In this document: positions 49,876 to 60,100 of the stretch, in pieces
How positions within the stretch are numbered: the stretch's first letter is position 1
Layout of the letters: every line of letters starts with the position of its first letter
From: Bacteroides fragilis NCTC 9343
GTDB lineage: Bacteria; Bacteroidota; Bacteroidia; Bacteroidales; Bacteroidaceae
Assembly (NCBI RefSeq): GCF_000025985.1
Contig: NC_003228.3
Span: 4,712,001-4,776,000 of the forward strand
Length of the DNA: 64,000 bases
Direction of reading: 5' to 3'
Notes under the pieces: model-generated
The model's input: the letters and a program-made list of their open reading frames with translations, nothing else
What the model was told of the DNA's origin: nothing
Databases searched by the model: none
Program-made: the position numbers and the translations under genes

Positions 49876-50105
49876 TGCAGTATCTGTCTATGCTTTGTTT
49901 GAGCGGCAAAGATAGACATTCCCCGACATGCAAAAAACACTGTATTCGTCTCTATAAAAGTGGTACCTTTGCTTTTTCCACTTTTTGAAAGATAAAGTTA
50001 CAGCCTACATTATTGGATTATACATGACTTTTTTTGCATGATTTTTGATCTTTTTTTTTACGCTGCTACATACTTTTACTACAAATAATTAACTGTTTTT
50101 AGAAT

Positions 50106-51740
50106 ATGAAATTTTATTTGCTTTTTATTTTTATCTCCTTAAATCTGTGTTCCTTTTCTGCACGAGCTACAGATACTATTTTTGTTTATGAAACACAAGT
50201 TCCAATTTTGATAGAACGCCAAGATAACATGTTATTTTTAATGCGTTTGACTACTGCTAGAAGTGATACAAAATTAAATGAAGTGGTTTTACGATTGGGT
50301 CAAAATGTGAACTTGTCAAACATCCAATCTATCAAGTTGTATTATGGAGGTACGGAAGCACGTCAGAACTATGGTAAGGAGCTTTATCTTCCTGTTACCT
50401 ACATTTCTCGTGATGTGTCAGGGAAGACATTGGCTGCGAATCCTTCTTATTCGATTAATAAATCACAGGTAAATAATCCCGGGCGGAAAGTGATACTGAA
50501 TGCTAATCAGAAACTTTTTCCCGGAATCAATTATTTTTGGATCAGTCTGCAAATGAAACCGGGCGCCTCTTTGCTGGATAAAGTGTCAGCTAAGATTGTT
50601 ACTGTTAAGGTTGATAATAAAGAAGCACTTATATATACGGTTTCACCGGAGAATATAACTCATAGGGTAGGAGTAGGGGTACGCCATGCCGGTGATGATG
50701 GTTCGGCTGCTTTCCGTATTCCGGGATTGGCAACTACTAATAAAGGAACATTGCTGGGAGTTTATGATGTACGTTATAATAGCAGTGTTGATTTGCAGGA
50801 ACACATGGACGTCGGTTTGAGCCGTAGTGTAGACGGTGGTAAAACATGGGAGAAGATGCGTTTACCTTTAGCTTTTGGTGAAACTGGCGGTTTGCCTGCT
50901 GCTCAGAACGGCGTTGGCGACCCTTCGATCTTAGTGGATACCAAGACCAACACAACATGGGTGGTGGCGGCTTGGACACATGGAATGGGTAATCAGCGTG
51001 CTTGGTGGAGTTCTTATCCGGGAATGGATATGAATCATACGGCCCAGTTGGTATTGTCAAAGAGTACGGACGATGGTAAAACGTGGTCGGAGCCTATTAA
51101 TATAACAGATCAGGTGAAAGAGCCATCCTGGTATTTCCTTTTGCAAGGACCGGGACGAGGTATCACCATGCAAGACGGCACATTGGTATTCCCGATTCAG
51201 TTTATCGATTCTACCCGTGTTCCGAATGCGGGAATTATGTATAGCAAAGACCGTGGCGAAACATGGAAAATCCATAACTATGCGCGCACCAATACAACAG
51301 AAGCTCAAGTAGCGGAAGTGGAGCCTGGCGTACTGATGTTAAATATGAGAGATAACCGTGGAGGTAGTCGTGCTGTCGCTACTACCAAGGATCTCGGTAA
51401 GACTTGGACAGAACATCCTTCTTCCCGTAAAGCTTTACAGGAACCGGTGTGTATGGCAAGTTTAATCAGCGTGAAAGCGGCAGACAACACATTAAATAAG
51501 GATATTCTTTTATTCTCCAATCCGAATACGGTAAAAGGTCGTCATCATATCACGATCAAGGCCAGTCTGGATGGAGGTATCACCTGGCTACCCGAACATC
51601 AAGTGATGCTGGATGAAGGTGACGGTTGGGGATATTCTTGTTTGACAATGATTGATAAAGAGACAGTCGGCATATTATATGAAAGCAGTGTCGCTCATAT
51701 GACTTTTCAGGCAATCCGACTGAGAGATATAATACAATAG
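50106..51740 (+). CDS. nanH: Exo-alpha-sialidase (GH33)
   Basis: This 544-residue secreted neuraminidase has a signal peptide (ends near residue 20-22), an N-terminal beta-sandwich (sialidase N domain, to about 180) and a six-bladed catalytic propeller. The FRIP motif holds R204 of the Arg triad; R415/R418/R422 and R479 are candidates for the other two. Five Asp-boxes of the form SxDxGxTW lie at 239-248, 318-327, 379-387, 426-434 and 486-494. Y510 (GWGYSCL) is the likely nucleophile. It cleaves terminal sialic acid from mucin and other glycans. Before IS21 inserted it lay 197 bp from the divergent HTCS gene. A second gene starts 23 bp after its stop codon. Confidence 0.93.
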   Translation: MKFYLLFIFISLNLCSFSARATDTIFVYETQVPILIERQDNMLFLMRLTTARSDTKLNEVVLRLGQNVNLSNIQSIKLYYGGTEARQNYGKELYLPVTYISRDVSGKTLAANPSYSINKSQVNNPGRKVILNANQKLFPGINYFWISLQMKPGASLLDKVSAKIVTVKVDNKEALIYTVSPENITHRVGVGVRHAGDDGSAAFRIPGLATTNKGTLLGVYDVRYNSSVDLQEHMDVGLSRSVDGGKTWEKMRLPLAFGETGGLPAAQNGVGDPSILVDTKTNTTWVVAAWTHGMGNQRAWWSSYPGMDMNHTAQLVLSKSTDDGKTWSEPINITDQVKEPSWYFLLQGPGRGITMQDGTLVFPIQFIDSTRVPNAGIMYSKDRGETWKIHNYARTNTTEAQVAEVEPGVLMLNMRDNRGGSRAVATTKDLGKTWTEHPSSRKALQEPVCMASLISVKAADNTLNKDILLFSNPNTVKGRHHITIKASLDGGITWLPEHQVMLDEGDGWGYSCLTMIDKETVGILYESSVAHMTFQAIRLRDIIQ

Positions 51741-51763
51741 GAATTATCATACGACCTGTAATC

Positions 51764-51829
51764 ATGAAAAACAGACTCATATTATTTATATATATTATAA
51801 TTAACTTATGCACAATTTCAGTGGTAAAA
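51764..51829 (+). pseudogene. First 22 codons of a secreted protein gene, cut by IS1182
   Basis: An ATG at 51764, 23 bp after nanH, opens MKNRLILFIYIIINLCTISV, a signal-peptide-like hydrophobic sequence. After 22 codons it runs into the left end of the IS1182 element at 51830. The remainder of the gene is not found on the other side. In other sialic acid loci this position is taken by esterases or glycosidases; which one stood here cannot be known. Confidence 0.55.
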
Positions 51830-53588
51830 GGGGCTGTCCAAAAAGTCGGATAGCCCCTTTTTCTATTGTTTATTTCGGTAAAAATCAGTATCTTACCGTT
51901 GAAACAAATAAACATTATAGCAATGGCTAAGATAGTATTTAAAGAGTTAACTTCCAACCAAAATGTACTTTTTCCTGTCAGTTTATCGGAAAAGATCGCT
52001 CCCAATCATCCCGTTCGTGTTGTAAACAGTGTTGTAGACGCATTGGATATTAGTTGTCTGCTTTGGGCATATAAAGGCGGAGGCACCAGCAGCTATCATC
52101 CGCGTATGATGCTCAAGGTCCTGTTTTATGCCTACCTGAACAATATCTATTCCTGCCGCAAAATAGAAAAGGCCTTGCAGGAGAATATTCACTTCATGTG
52201 GTTGTCCGGTAATAGTACTCCCGATTTCCGTACAATCAATGATTTCCGTGGCAAACGTTTAAAAGAACACATAAAATCGTTGTTTTCAGCCATTGTTCTA
52301 CTACTACAGGAATCCGGCTATGTCAGTTTGGATGTACAGTATATCGATGGCACCAAAGTGGAATCGGCATCCAACCGCTACACTTTTGTCTGGCGTGGCA
52401 GCGTGGAAAAGAACAAGGCAAAACTGGAATCGAAAATACAGGCAATCCTTAGTGAGGTTGACAGACATATCGAACAGGACAAACAGGAAAGGACCCCGGA
52501 TGCCTTACCGGATATGGATTCCTGTGGCTTGAGGGAAAAAGTGAGCGCTTTAAACAAACGGCTCTCCGGGATGAACAAGGCTGAGCAGAAGCAAGTCAGA
52601 AAGCTACAGGAAGAATATCTGCCCCGCCTTGCCAAATATGAATCGCAATTAGAGAAATTAGGGGACCGTAATTCTTTCAGTAAGACCGATGAGGATGCCA
52701 CCTTCATGCGCATGAAGGAGGATCATATGAAAAACGGGCAATTGAAACCCGCCTATAACATACAGATTGCTACAGAGAATCAGTTTATTACAAACCTAGG
52801 GATTTACAGGCGCGCCGGAGATACGGGAACTCTAATTTCTTTTTTGAAAGATTTTCGAGAGACTTATCATAGGCAATCCTCTATAGTAGTGGCCGATACC
52901 GGTTATGGAAGCGAACAAAACTACGAGTTTATGGAGAATGCGAGTATAGAGGCTTTTGTCAAGTACAATTATTTCCACAAAGAGCAGAAGCGTGCATGGA
53001 AGAAGGATGCTTTTGCCATACAGAACCTTTACTATAATCAGGAACAGGATTACTACGTATGCCCGATGGGACAACATCTGGAACATACAGGTCAAAGGAA
53101 AAGCAAGTCCGATTTGGGATATGTATCCGTACTGAAGCGTTATCAGGCACAGAACTGTGAGGGTTGCCCGCTGAAATCTCAATGTCATAAATCAAAAACT
53201 AACCGGATCATAGAAGTTAACTATAACCTTAACAGGCATAAACAAAAAACACGGGAAAAACTCATGAGTGAGGAAGGTATTTATCATCGGGGCAGACGAT
53301 GTATAGAACCGGAAGCTGTCTTTGCGCAGATAAAGCATAACTCGGCATGGAACCGGTTTAGATTAAGAGGGTTGGAGAAGGTAAAAACAGAGTTTACCCT
53401 GGCTGCTATTGCACATAATCTAAGGAAACTGGCTAAAAAAGTCAGTGCTCTTTTCTTTTTTACTTATTTCTGTAGGATAACTTCTCGGAAAAAGATAATT
53501 GAGAAAAACAAAGATGGTTTTAAAATAAAAATGGATAATAGAAGAGCGGCATAACAAAAAAAAGAAGGCATCCTTTTCAGACACCTTC
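51830..53588 (+). mobile_element. IS1182-family insertion sequence, about 1.76 kb
   Basis: The left end GGGGCTGTCCAAAAAG (51830-51845) and the right end read inward, GAAGGTGTCTGAAAAG (53573-53588), agree at 11 of 16 positions. Both ends also form small hairpins (GGGGCT/AGCCCC; GAAGG/CCTTC). One long transposase gene fills the interior. No target duplication is visible, and the flanks belong to two different truncated genes, so a deletion accompanied or followed insertion. Confidence 0.85.
51923..53554 (+). CDS. IS1182-family transposase
   Basis: This 543-residue protein has an N-terminal DUF772 domain (YHPRMMLKVLFYAYLNNIYS, FRTINDFRG) and a DDE_Tnp_1_6 catalytic domain: first Asp in DVQYIDGTKVES, second in SIVVADTGYGSEQNY, and the C-terminal RRCIEPEAVFAQIKHN with the Glu. 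A Cys cluster (CEGCPLKSQCHKS) lies between. The frame opens 19 codons upstream of the chosen ATG at 51923 (MAKIVFKELTSNQ). The gene is intact. Confidence 0.92.
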   Translation: MAKIVFKELTSNQNVLFPVSLSEKIAPNHPVRVVNSVVDALDISCLLWAYKGGGTSSYHPRMMLKVLFYAYLNNIYSCRKIEKALQENIHFMWLSGNSTPDFRTINDFRGKRLKEHIKSLFSAIVLLLQESGYVSLDVQYIDGTKVESASNRYTFVWRGSVEKNKAKLESKIQAILSEVDRHIEQDKQERTPDALPDMDSCGLREKVSALNKRLSGMNKAEQKQVRKLQEEYLPRLAKYESQLEKLGDRNSFSKTDEDATFMRMKEDHMKNGQLKPAYNIQIATENQFITNLGIYRRAGDTGTLISFLKDFRETYHRQSSIVVADTGYGSEQNYEFMENASIEAFVKYNYFHKEQKRAWKKDAFAIQNLYYNQEQDYYVCPMGQHLEHTGQRKSKSDLGYVSVLKRYQAQNCEGCPLKSQCHKSKTNRIIEVNYNLNRHKQKTREKLMSEEGIYHRGRRCIEPEAVFAQIKHNSAWNRFRLRGLEKVKTEFTLAAIAHNLRKLAKKVSALFFFTYFCRITSRKKIIEKNKDGFKIKMDNRRAA

Positions 53589-54353
53589 CGGGTGCTTCGT
53601 TTCATTACGACCCCAGGAATATTGTCTCCGAAATATTGTGATACCCTTTCCTTGCGGGGGCATTCCATTACGATGATTCTGATCAATACAGCTTCCCGTA
53701 TACGTGAGGCTATTGACAATCCCGTATTAACAGCCAGAATCGATGATTCGCTTTCCGATTTGAAGACTTTTTTTATGCATCCTGAGTTTCATGCCCTGCT
53801 TGAGACTGTGGGGGAAAACGGTGAGTTTATAGATACCATTAACGGACGTATCATCAATCCCGGGCATTGTATTGAAACGGCATGGTTCATACTTGAAGAA
53901 TCCAGATACCGTGGCTGGGACAAGGAGATGCTTGAAACAGCCCTGACCATTCTGGACTGGTCTTGGGAGTGGGGCTGGGATAAGGATTTCGGCGGTATCA
54001 TCAATTTTCGTGATTGTAGGAATCTCCCCGTACAGGATTATTCACAGGATATGAAATTCTGGTGGCCGCAGACGGAAGCAATCATTGCCACTTTGTATGC
54101 CTATGAAGCTACAGGAGATGAAAAATACTTGAAAATGCACAATCAGGTTAGTGATTGGACATATGCACATTTCCCGGACCGGGAATACGGAGAATGGTAC
54201 GGGTATCTGCATCGCGACGGCAGTGTGGCCCAGCCCGCCAAGGGGAATATCTTCAAAGGGCCTTTTCATATTCCCAGAATGATGATTAAGGGCCATGTTC
54301 TGTGTAACGAGATCTTATCCGGTCTGTCCGGTACGGAAAATATAAAATTGTAA
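53589..54353 (+). pseudogene. nanE: N-acylglucosamine 2-epimerase (NanE-type), N-terminus lost
   Basis: About 250 C-terminal residues of an AGE-family epimerase remain (family length about 390). Landmarks are RGHSITMILINTASRIREA, INPGHCIETAWFILEESRY with a catalytic His, and DMKFWWPQTEAIIATLYAYE and FKGPFHIPRM with further active-site residues. Sequence begins abruptly at the IS1182 right end, and the first ATG in frame would give only the C-terminal two thirds. In Bacteroides this epimerase converts ManNAc to GlcNAc in the NanL-NanE-NanT sialic acid pathway. It lies 9 bp before the transporter gene. NanL is not in the window. Confidence 0.85.
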
Positions 54354-54362
54354 TTGGACATA

Positions 54363-55601
54363 ATGAAAAACAACAGAATATATCCCTGGATATTGGTTGG
54401 TTTGCTTTGGGGAGTGGCCCTTCTCAATTATATGGACCGCCAGATGCTTTCCACCATGAAAGAAGCCATGCAAGTGGATATCTCGGCGCTTGAGTCTGCG
54501 GAGAACTTTGGTCGTCTGATGGCGGTCTTTCTTTGGATTTACGGATTCATGAGTCCTGTTGCGGGCATGATCGCTGATCGTCTTAATCGCAAATGGTTGA
54601 TTGTAGGCAGTTTGTTTGTCTGGTCAGCGGTTACTTATGGAATGGGATACGCTGAAACGTTCACACAGCTTTATTGGTTGCGTGCTGTAATGGGGATCAG
54701 TGAGGCTTTGTATATACCGGCCGGCCTTTCCCTAATAGCGGATTGGCACCAGGGAAAGTCACGTTCGCTAGCCGTGGGTATTCATATGACGGGCCTTTAT
54801 ACCGGTCAGGCTATCGGGGGATTCGGGGCCACCGTGTCTGCCGTCTATTCCTGGCATGCCACTTTTCATGGCTTCGGAATTATTGGGATCATATACGCAG
54901 TCGTTCTGATCCTTTTTCTTCGTGAGAACAAGGGGACAGGCACGGCAGAGCAGGTGTGTCGCGAAGGGGTGAAAGCACCTTCCCCGTCTATCTTCAAAGG
55001 AATGTCGCTGTTATTCTGCAATATCGCCTTTTGGGTGATTCTGTTCTATTTTGCGGTGCCCTCCCTGCCTAGCTGGGCTACTAAAAATTGGCTTCCGACC
55101 CTGTTCTCTGACAGTTTGGATATGCCTATGTCCGAAGCCGGTCCGTTGTCCACGATCACAATAGCGCTCTCCTCTTTTCTCGGAGTAATTGCCGGAGGGA
55201 TACTGTCTGACCGTTGGGTCCTAAAAAATATTCGTGGTCGTGTGTATACAGGGGCTATTGGATTGGGGTTAACGATCCCTGCCTTGCTATTGTTGGGGTT
55301 CGCTCATAGTGTTTTCGGTGTGGTCGGGGCAGGTCTGCTGTTCGGTCTGGGGTTCGGCATCTTTGATGCAAACAATATGCCTATTCTTTGCCAGTTTGTT
55401 CCTTCCGGATACCGTGCTACAGCCTATGGAATCATGAATATGACAGGCGTCTTCGCCGGAGCGGCCGTGACCCATGTGTTGGGGCGGTGGACTGACCAGG
55501 GGAATCTGGGATTTGGGTTCGCCATACTTGGTGTCGGTGTTTTATGTGCCCTTGTCCTGCAGCTTTATTTCCTAAGGCCCCAAACGGATAACATGGAGTA
55601 G
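54363..55601 (+). CDS. nanT: MFS transporter, probable sialic acid importer
   Basis: This 412-residue transporter has twelve hydrophobic segments. The first loop carries the MFS signature ADRLNRKWLIVGS (near residue 80) and the N-terminal helix WILVGLLWGVALLNYMDRQM. The frame opens three codons earlier at a TTG, but the ATG at 54363 is chosen. It directly follows the nanE remnant and precedes the NanM-like gene, the arrangement of Bacteroides sialic acid (nanLET) loci, so N-acetylneuraminate is the likely cargo. Substrate cannot be proved from sequence, because the family also carries hexuronates and glycerol phosphate. Confidence 0.82.
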   Translation: MKNNRIYPWILVGLLWGVALLNYMDRQMLSTMKEAMQVDISALESAENFGRLMAVFLWIYGFMSPVAGMIADRLNRKWLIVGSLFVWSAVTYGMGYAETFTQLYWLRAVMGISEALYIPAGLSLIADWHQGKSRSLAVGIHMTGLYTGQAIGGFGATVSAVYSWHATFHGFGIIGIIYAVVLILFLRENKGTGTAEQVCREGVKAPSPSIFKGMSLLFCNIAFWVILFYFAVPSLPSWATKNWLPTLFSDSLDMPMSEAGPLSTITIALSSFLGVIAGGILSDRWVLKNIRGRVYTGAIGLGLTIPALLLLGFAHSVFGVVGAGLLFGLGFGIFDANNMPILCQFVPSGYRATAYGIMNMTGVFAGAAVTHVLGRWTDQGNLGFGFAILGVGVLCALVLQLYFLRPQTDNME

Positions 55602-55697
55602 TATGAGTTTTGCGGAGTCTGTCTCTGCTCGGAAATATATCATGATTTTACGAATTGGCCAGGAAAGATCTTTGTCGCTCCGTTTAATAAAGTGTTT

Positions 55698-56837
55698 ATG
55701 TGGAATTATCAGAAAAATATACTTGTTTGTATGATTGCAGGTTTAGGTTTGTCAACTTGTACCCCGTCAGATGTTAGTATTCCCGGGGCTGCAACAATTG
55801 ATGTCATGAACGGTTTTCCCGATGGAGAATCCGGATATGCTTTGGGAGTATCCGGTTGCTATGCCGGAAAGTTAGGAGATTTCTTGTTAATGGCCGGCGG
55901 ATGCAATTTCCCGGATAAACCGGTTTCGGAAGGGGGGATCAAGCATTATTATAAGGGCATTTATATAGCCCGGGTGGATGACTCTTCTTCCTTGCGTTGG
56001 GTGAAGGCTGGAGAACTTCCTATGGAGGCGGCCTATGGAGCTACGGTATCCTTGCCGGATAGGCTTATTTTTATTGGAGGAAGCAACTCTTCCGACCGGT
56101 TTTCTTCCGTACTTTCCTTTTCTTTTGATTGCATGAAGGATTCAGGCTTGATATGTGAGACTTTGCCTCCGCTTCCTCATGCGGTTGATAATATGTCGGC
56201 AACCCTATTGGGCGATACATTGTATGTCCTGGGTGGGAATAGGAACGGGATTCCTTCCAGTTCCATGTTCTCTCTTTGCTTGGACAATTATTCTGCAGGA
56301 TGGACAGAGGTTCCTTTTCCCGGGAGGCCACGTGTGCAGCCTGTGTGTTCCTCTCTGCTTGGCAAATTGTATGTTTTCGGTGGATTTACCTCCGGAGGGG
56401 ATGCGTCTGTTTCAACAGATGGATTATGTTACCATCCTGAATCTGGACAATGGCAGGTGGTTAAGGCACCTCTCACCACAAAAGGTGAACCTCTCACATT
56501 GACGGGCGGTGCCTCGGTCTCCTATGGGGATGTTCTGCTTATATGTGCAGGCGGGGTTAATCGGGATATTTTTGAGGATGCCATCAGTGCCCGTTATCAG
56601 ATGGTTCGTGAATCAGAGTATCTCCTACAGCCTATAGAATGGTATCGTTTTAATGATCAGCTGCTGGCGTATAACGTACGGTCGGGTGAGTGGATACGGA
56701 TTGGTGTCCCTTCTCCGATGCTGGCTCGGGCCGGTTCCTCATTGGTTGTATTTGGAGATATTTTGTTCTATATTGGGGGAGAGCTTAAGCCCGGCGTGAG
56801 AACTCCTGGTATCTGCCGTATATCTCTTCAAAAATAA
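55698..56837 (+). CDS. NanM-like cyclically permuted mutarotase, kelch propeller lipoprotein
   Basis: This 379-residue protein has a lipoprotein signal (lipobox LSTC, near residue 20) and a six-bladed kelch propeller. Repeats are visible as LLMAGGCNFP, RLIFIGGSNS, TLYVLGGNRNG, KLYVFGGFTS, LLICAGGVN and ILFYIGGEL. The circular order (a truncated first blade closed by the last) fits the cyclically permuted mutarotase family related to NanM, which interconverts anomers of N-acetylneuraminic acid in the periplasm. It follows nanT by 96 bp. The frame opens two codons earlier at GTG; the ATG at 55698 is used. No motif distinguishes a sialic acid mutarotase from other kelch proteins. Confidence 0.78.
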   Translation: MWNYQKNILVCMIAGLGLSTCTPSDVSIPGAATIDVMNGFPDGESGYALGVSGCYAGKLGDFLLMAGGCNFPDKPVSEGGIKHYYKGIYIARVDDSSSLRWVKAGELPMEAAYGATVSLPDRLIFIGGSNSSDRFSSVLSFSFDCMKDSGLICETLPPLPHAVDNMSATLLGDTLYVLGGNRNGIPSSSMFSLCLDNYSAGWTEVPFPGRPRVQPVCSSLLGKLYVFGGFTSGGDASVSTDGLCYHPESGQWQVVKAPLTTKGEPLTLTGGASVSYGDVLLICAGGVNRDIFEDAISARYQMVRESEYLLQPIEWYRFNDQLLAYNVRSGEWIRIGVPSPMLARAGSSLVVFGDILFYIGGELKPGVRTPGICRISLQK

Positions 56838-57104
56838 CAGCGGAATTGAAGATGTAAGCTTGGGCCCTTTCATTCTGTTTTGTGGTTCTTTTTTTGATGG
56901 AATTTTCATGTTCTGGATGTTAGATGAGTTTTTTTAAATGATTTCTGACTCTTTTTTATTTTATGCAGATTTTCTTTGCATCCATAAATTAACCTACAAA
57001 TTTAATTGATATGTGTTTATTTGTATCTTCATGAACTGTGACTTTTGGGGATCTGAATCCCCCTTTATTACAAAATTAATTTTTAATGAAAAACATCAAA
57101 TTGC

Positions 57105-60100
57105 ATGAAAAAGAATTTTATTTTATTTATTTTCCTTTTGTGCTCCATTGTAGCTGTAGCACAGAAGAAGAGTATTACGGGCATAATAACGGATACTGCG
57201 GGAGAGGCCGTTATTGGTGCCAGTATTGTGGAAGTCGGGACAACGAATGGTACGGTCTCTGACGTTGATGGCAATTTTACACTTTCTGTTTCTGAGAATG
57301 CCAGTATTCAGGTATCATTCATCGGCTTCTCTTCCCAAACCTTGAGTGTGAAGGGAAAAACAAATTTTAAGATTGTATTGAAAGAGGACAGTGAACTTTT
57401 GCAGGAAGTTGTTGTTACGGGTTATGGCGGTAAGGTATCACGATCCAAACTTACGAATTCCATTTCGACAGTCAATCCCCAGATGTTGGACAAGGGTATA
57501 TACACCAATCCCTCTCAGGCCTTGTCAGGCTCTGTTCCCGGTTTGAAGGTCTCTCTCACCTCGGGGAATCCAACCTCGTCTCCTAAAATTATATTACGTG
57601 GTGGTACAAATTTCGATGGTTCCGGGGGGCCCTTGGTGGTAGTGGACGGGCAGCTTCGTGATAATTTTGATGATATCAATCCTCAGGATATTGCATCTAT
57701 GGATGTGCTGAAGGATGCCGGGGCTACAGCCATCTACGGCGCCCGTGCAAGTAATGGTGTCATTTTGATTACGACAAAGTCAGGCAAGGCAGGACATCGG
57801 GAAATAAACTTTAGGGCCAATGTGGGGCTTGGTTACGTTAATAATCCCTATGATTTTCTGGGCGCGGAAGACTATATTATAGCCCTTCGTACCGCCTATA
57901 AAAATACCCCGTGGGCACCTCAGGCGAGTTTGACAGGTTCCACTGCCTTGGGTACGGGAAATCAGATTGGACCGAAAATGGTATGGAACATTATGGGAAA
58001 AACAGATGCAAACGCCTACCTTTTGGATAAGGGATGGCGTGAAATGCCGGACCCCTTGGATCCTTCCAAAACAATCATATACAAAGAGACAAAGCCGGAG
58101 GAGTATAATCTTCGTAACCCGGTAGTTACGCAGGATTATACAGTCAGTATGTCCGGTGGTAATGATAGGGGTACTTATTATGCTAGTTTGGGCTATAATG
58201 ATTCCCCAGGAGCTCCTATCACTACCGAGTATACACGTTATAATTTCACATTTAATGGTTCATACAAAATTGCGGATTGGTTGAAAACGACTTCCAATGC
58301 AACTTTCAGCCGTGCTAATTATGTATGGTTAAACAACGATTGGGGGACGGAGGCGGATTATTTTGGTCGCGTGATGAGCTCCCCCCCCACCGTCCGTTTT
58401 GAAGACGAAGACGGTAATTCGACGTTGGGTCCATCTCCGGGCGACGGTAACCAGACCTATGTTGCAAGAAGTTATGACCAGGACAATGAACGGACCAAAT
58501 TGACCCTTATGCAGTCCGTGGAAGCAAATTTATTCAAAGGGTTGGTTTTGAGGGCCTCTGCCAGCTGGTATTATTTTCATACTGTAGAAGAAAATATGCG
58601 CAAGGATTATGAGACGGTTCCGGGACAATGGGATCGAACCCGTTCAACCAGTGCGAGCTATTCCCGCCAGTTCTCTCAGACTTATAATGCCGTTTTGGAC
58701 TATACAACAACATTTGCCACTTCACATAATTTGAATGTTATGCTTGGTAGTGAGTTTTATGATCAGTATAATAACGGTTTCTCAGCATCCGGTTTTGGTG
58801 CCTCTACCGATGATTTTAAAAAATTAGGCTTGACCGATGCGGGTGAGGGAAAACGTTCTATAGATTCGAGTCATAGCCGTTACCGTATCCTGTCTTATTT
58901 TGGTCGTTTGAACTATGACTATGAGGGTAAATATTTATTCTCTGGAGTATTCCGTTATGACGGTTATTCTTCTTTGTTGGGTAAGAACCGGTGGGGTTTT
59001 TTTCCGGGAGTTTCCGGTGGCTGGGTTTTCACGAAAGAGGATTTTGTGAAGGAGTCACTTCCTTTCCTTTATTATGGAAAGCTGAGGGCTAGTTACGGTT
59101 TGAACGGTAATGCCAGCGGAATCGGTCCATATACCCTTCAAGGTTCATATAATTCAAACAAATATCATGGTAATAACGGTTTCCTGATAGGAGCCTTACC
59201 CAATCCTTCCCTTCGTTGGGAAAAGACGGCCAGCTTTGACATAGGCTTGAATGTAGGACTTTTGGATGGACGGTTGAATCTGGATATCGATTATTACAAC
59301 CGTCTGACCTCTGACAAATATGCGGACCTCACACTTCCCTCAACCACGGGATTCTCTTCTATAAGGAACAATAATGGGAAACTGCGTAATCGTGGAATTG
59401 AGCTACAGCTTTCCGGTAAAATTATGGAAACCAGGGATTTTACTTGGGACGCTTCCCTTAATATAACTTATAACAAAAATAAGATCATAGCCCTGCCCTA
59501 TAACAAAGAGCCGCGCAACAGACAGGAAGGACAGCAGGTGTACACAGGACGGAAGATAGCAAATCCGGAAACAGGTGTATTCGAAGATGAGAAGGTGTGG
59601 GTCGGAGGTTTTCAGGAAGGAATGGAATATGGCGTGCTTGTCGGTTATCAGGCAGAAGGTATTTACCAAAGTATGGATGACATTCCCGGAGATTTGGTTG
59701 TAAAGTCTGGTAATGCTCAAGGTAAATATCAGTATGGTCCTGATGCCTGGAAGAGACTTTCTGCTGCCGAGCAGGCAAAAGGTGTAGAGATTAAGCCGGG
59801 AGATATGAAATGGAAGGATGTGAATGGAGATGGCATGATTGACCAGTATGATCAGGTGGTAATAGGAAATACCACTCCTCGCTGGTTTGGTGGTTTTAAT
59901 ACCACAATGTCTTGGAAGGGACTTAGCTTGTATGCCCGTTTTGATTTCGCGCTTGATTATTGGGTTTACGATAATCAAACCCCATGGCTCTTAGGATGTA
60001 TGCAGGGGACTTACAATACGACAAAGGATGTCTTCAACACCTGGAATGAAAGCAATCCAAATGCAAAATATCCCCGTTATGTATATGGTGATCAGCTAGG

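Larger units (their letters stand above)
47463..50009 (-). mobile_element. IS21-family insertion sequence with 8-bp target duplication
   Basis: The element is about 2547 bp and carries istA and istB. Its ends are TGTACCGAGCAAATTTA on the left and, read inward from the right, TGTAGGCTGTAACTTTA: 11 of 17 positions agree and both begin TGTA. The 8-bp sequence TTATTGGA occurs immediately outside both ends (47455-47462 and 50010-50017), as expected for a target-site duplication. The element separates the HTCS gene from nanH. Confidence 0.85.

Noticed and set aside
51741..53592. IS1182 as a simple insertion inside nanE
   Set aside because: The left flank encodes a signal peptide 23 bp after nanH, not the start of a cytoplasmic epimerase, so the flanks belong to different genes.
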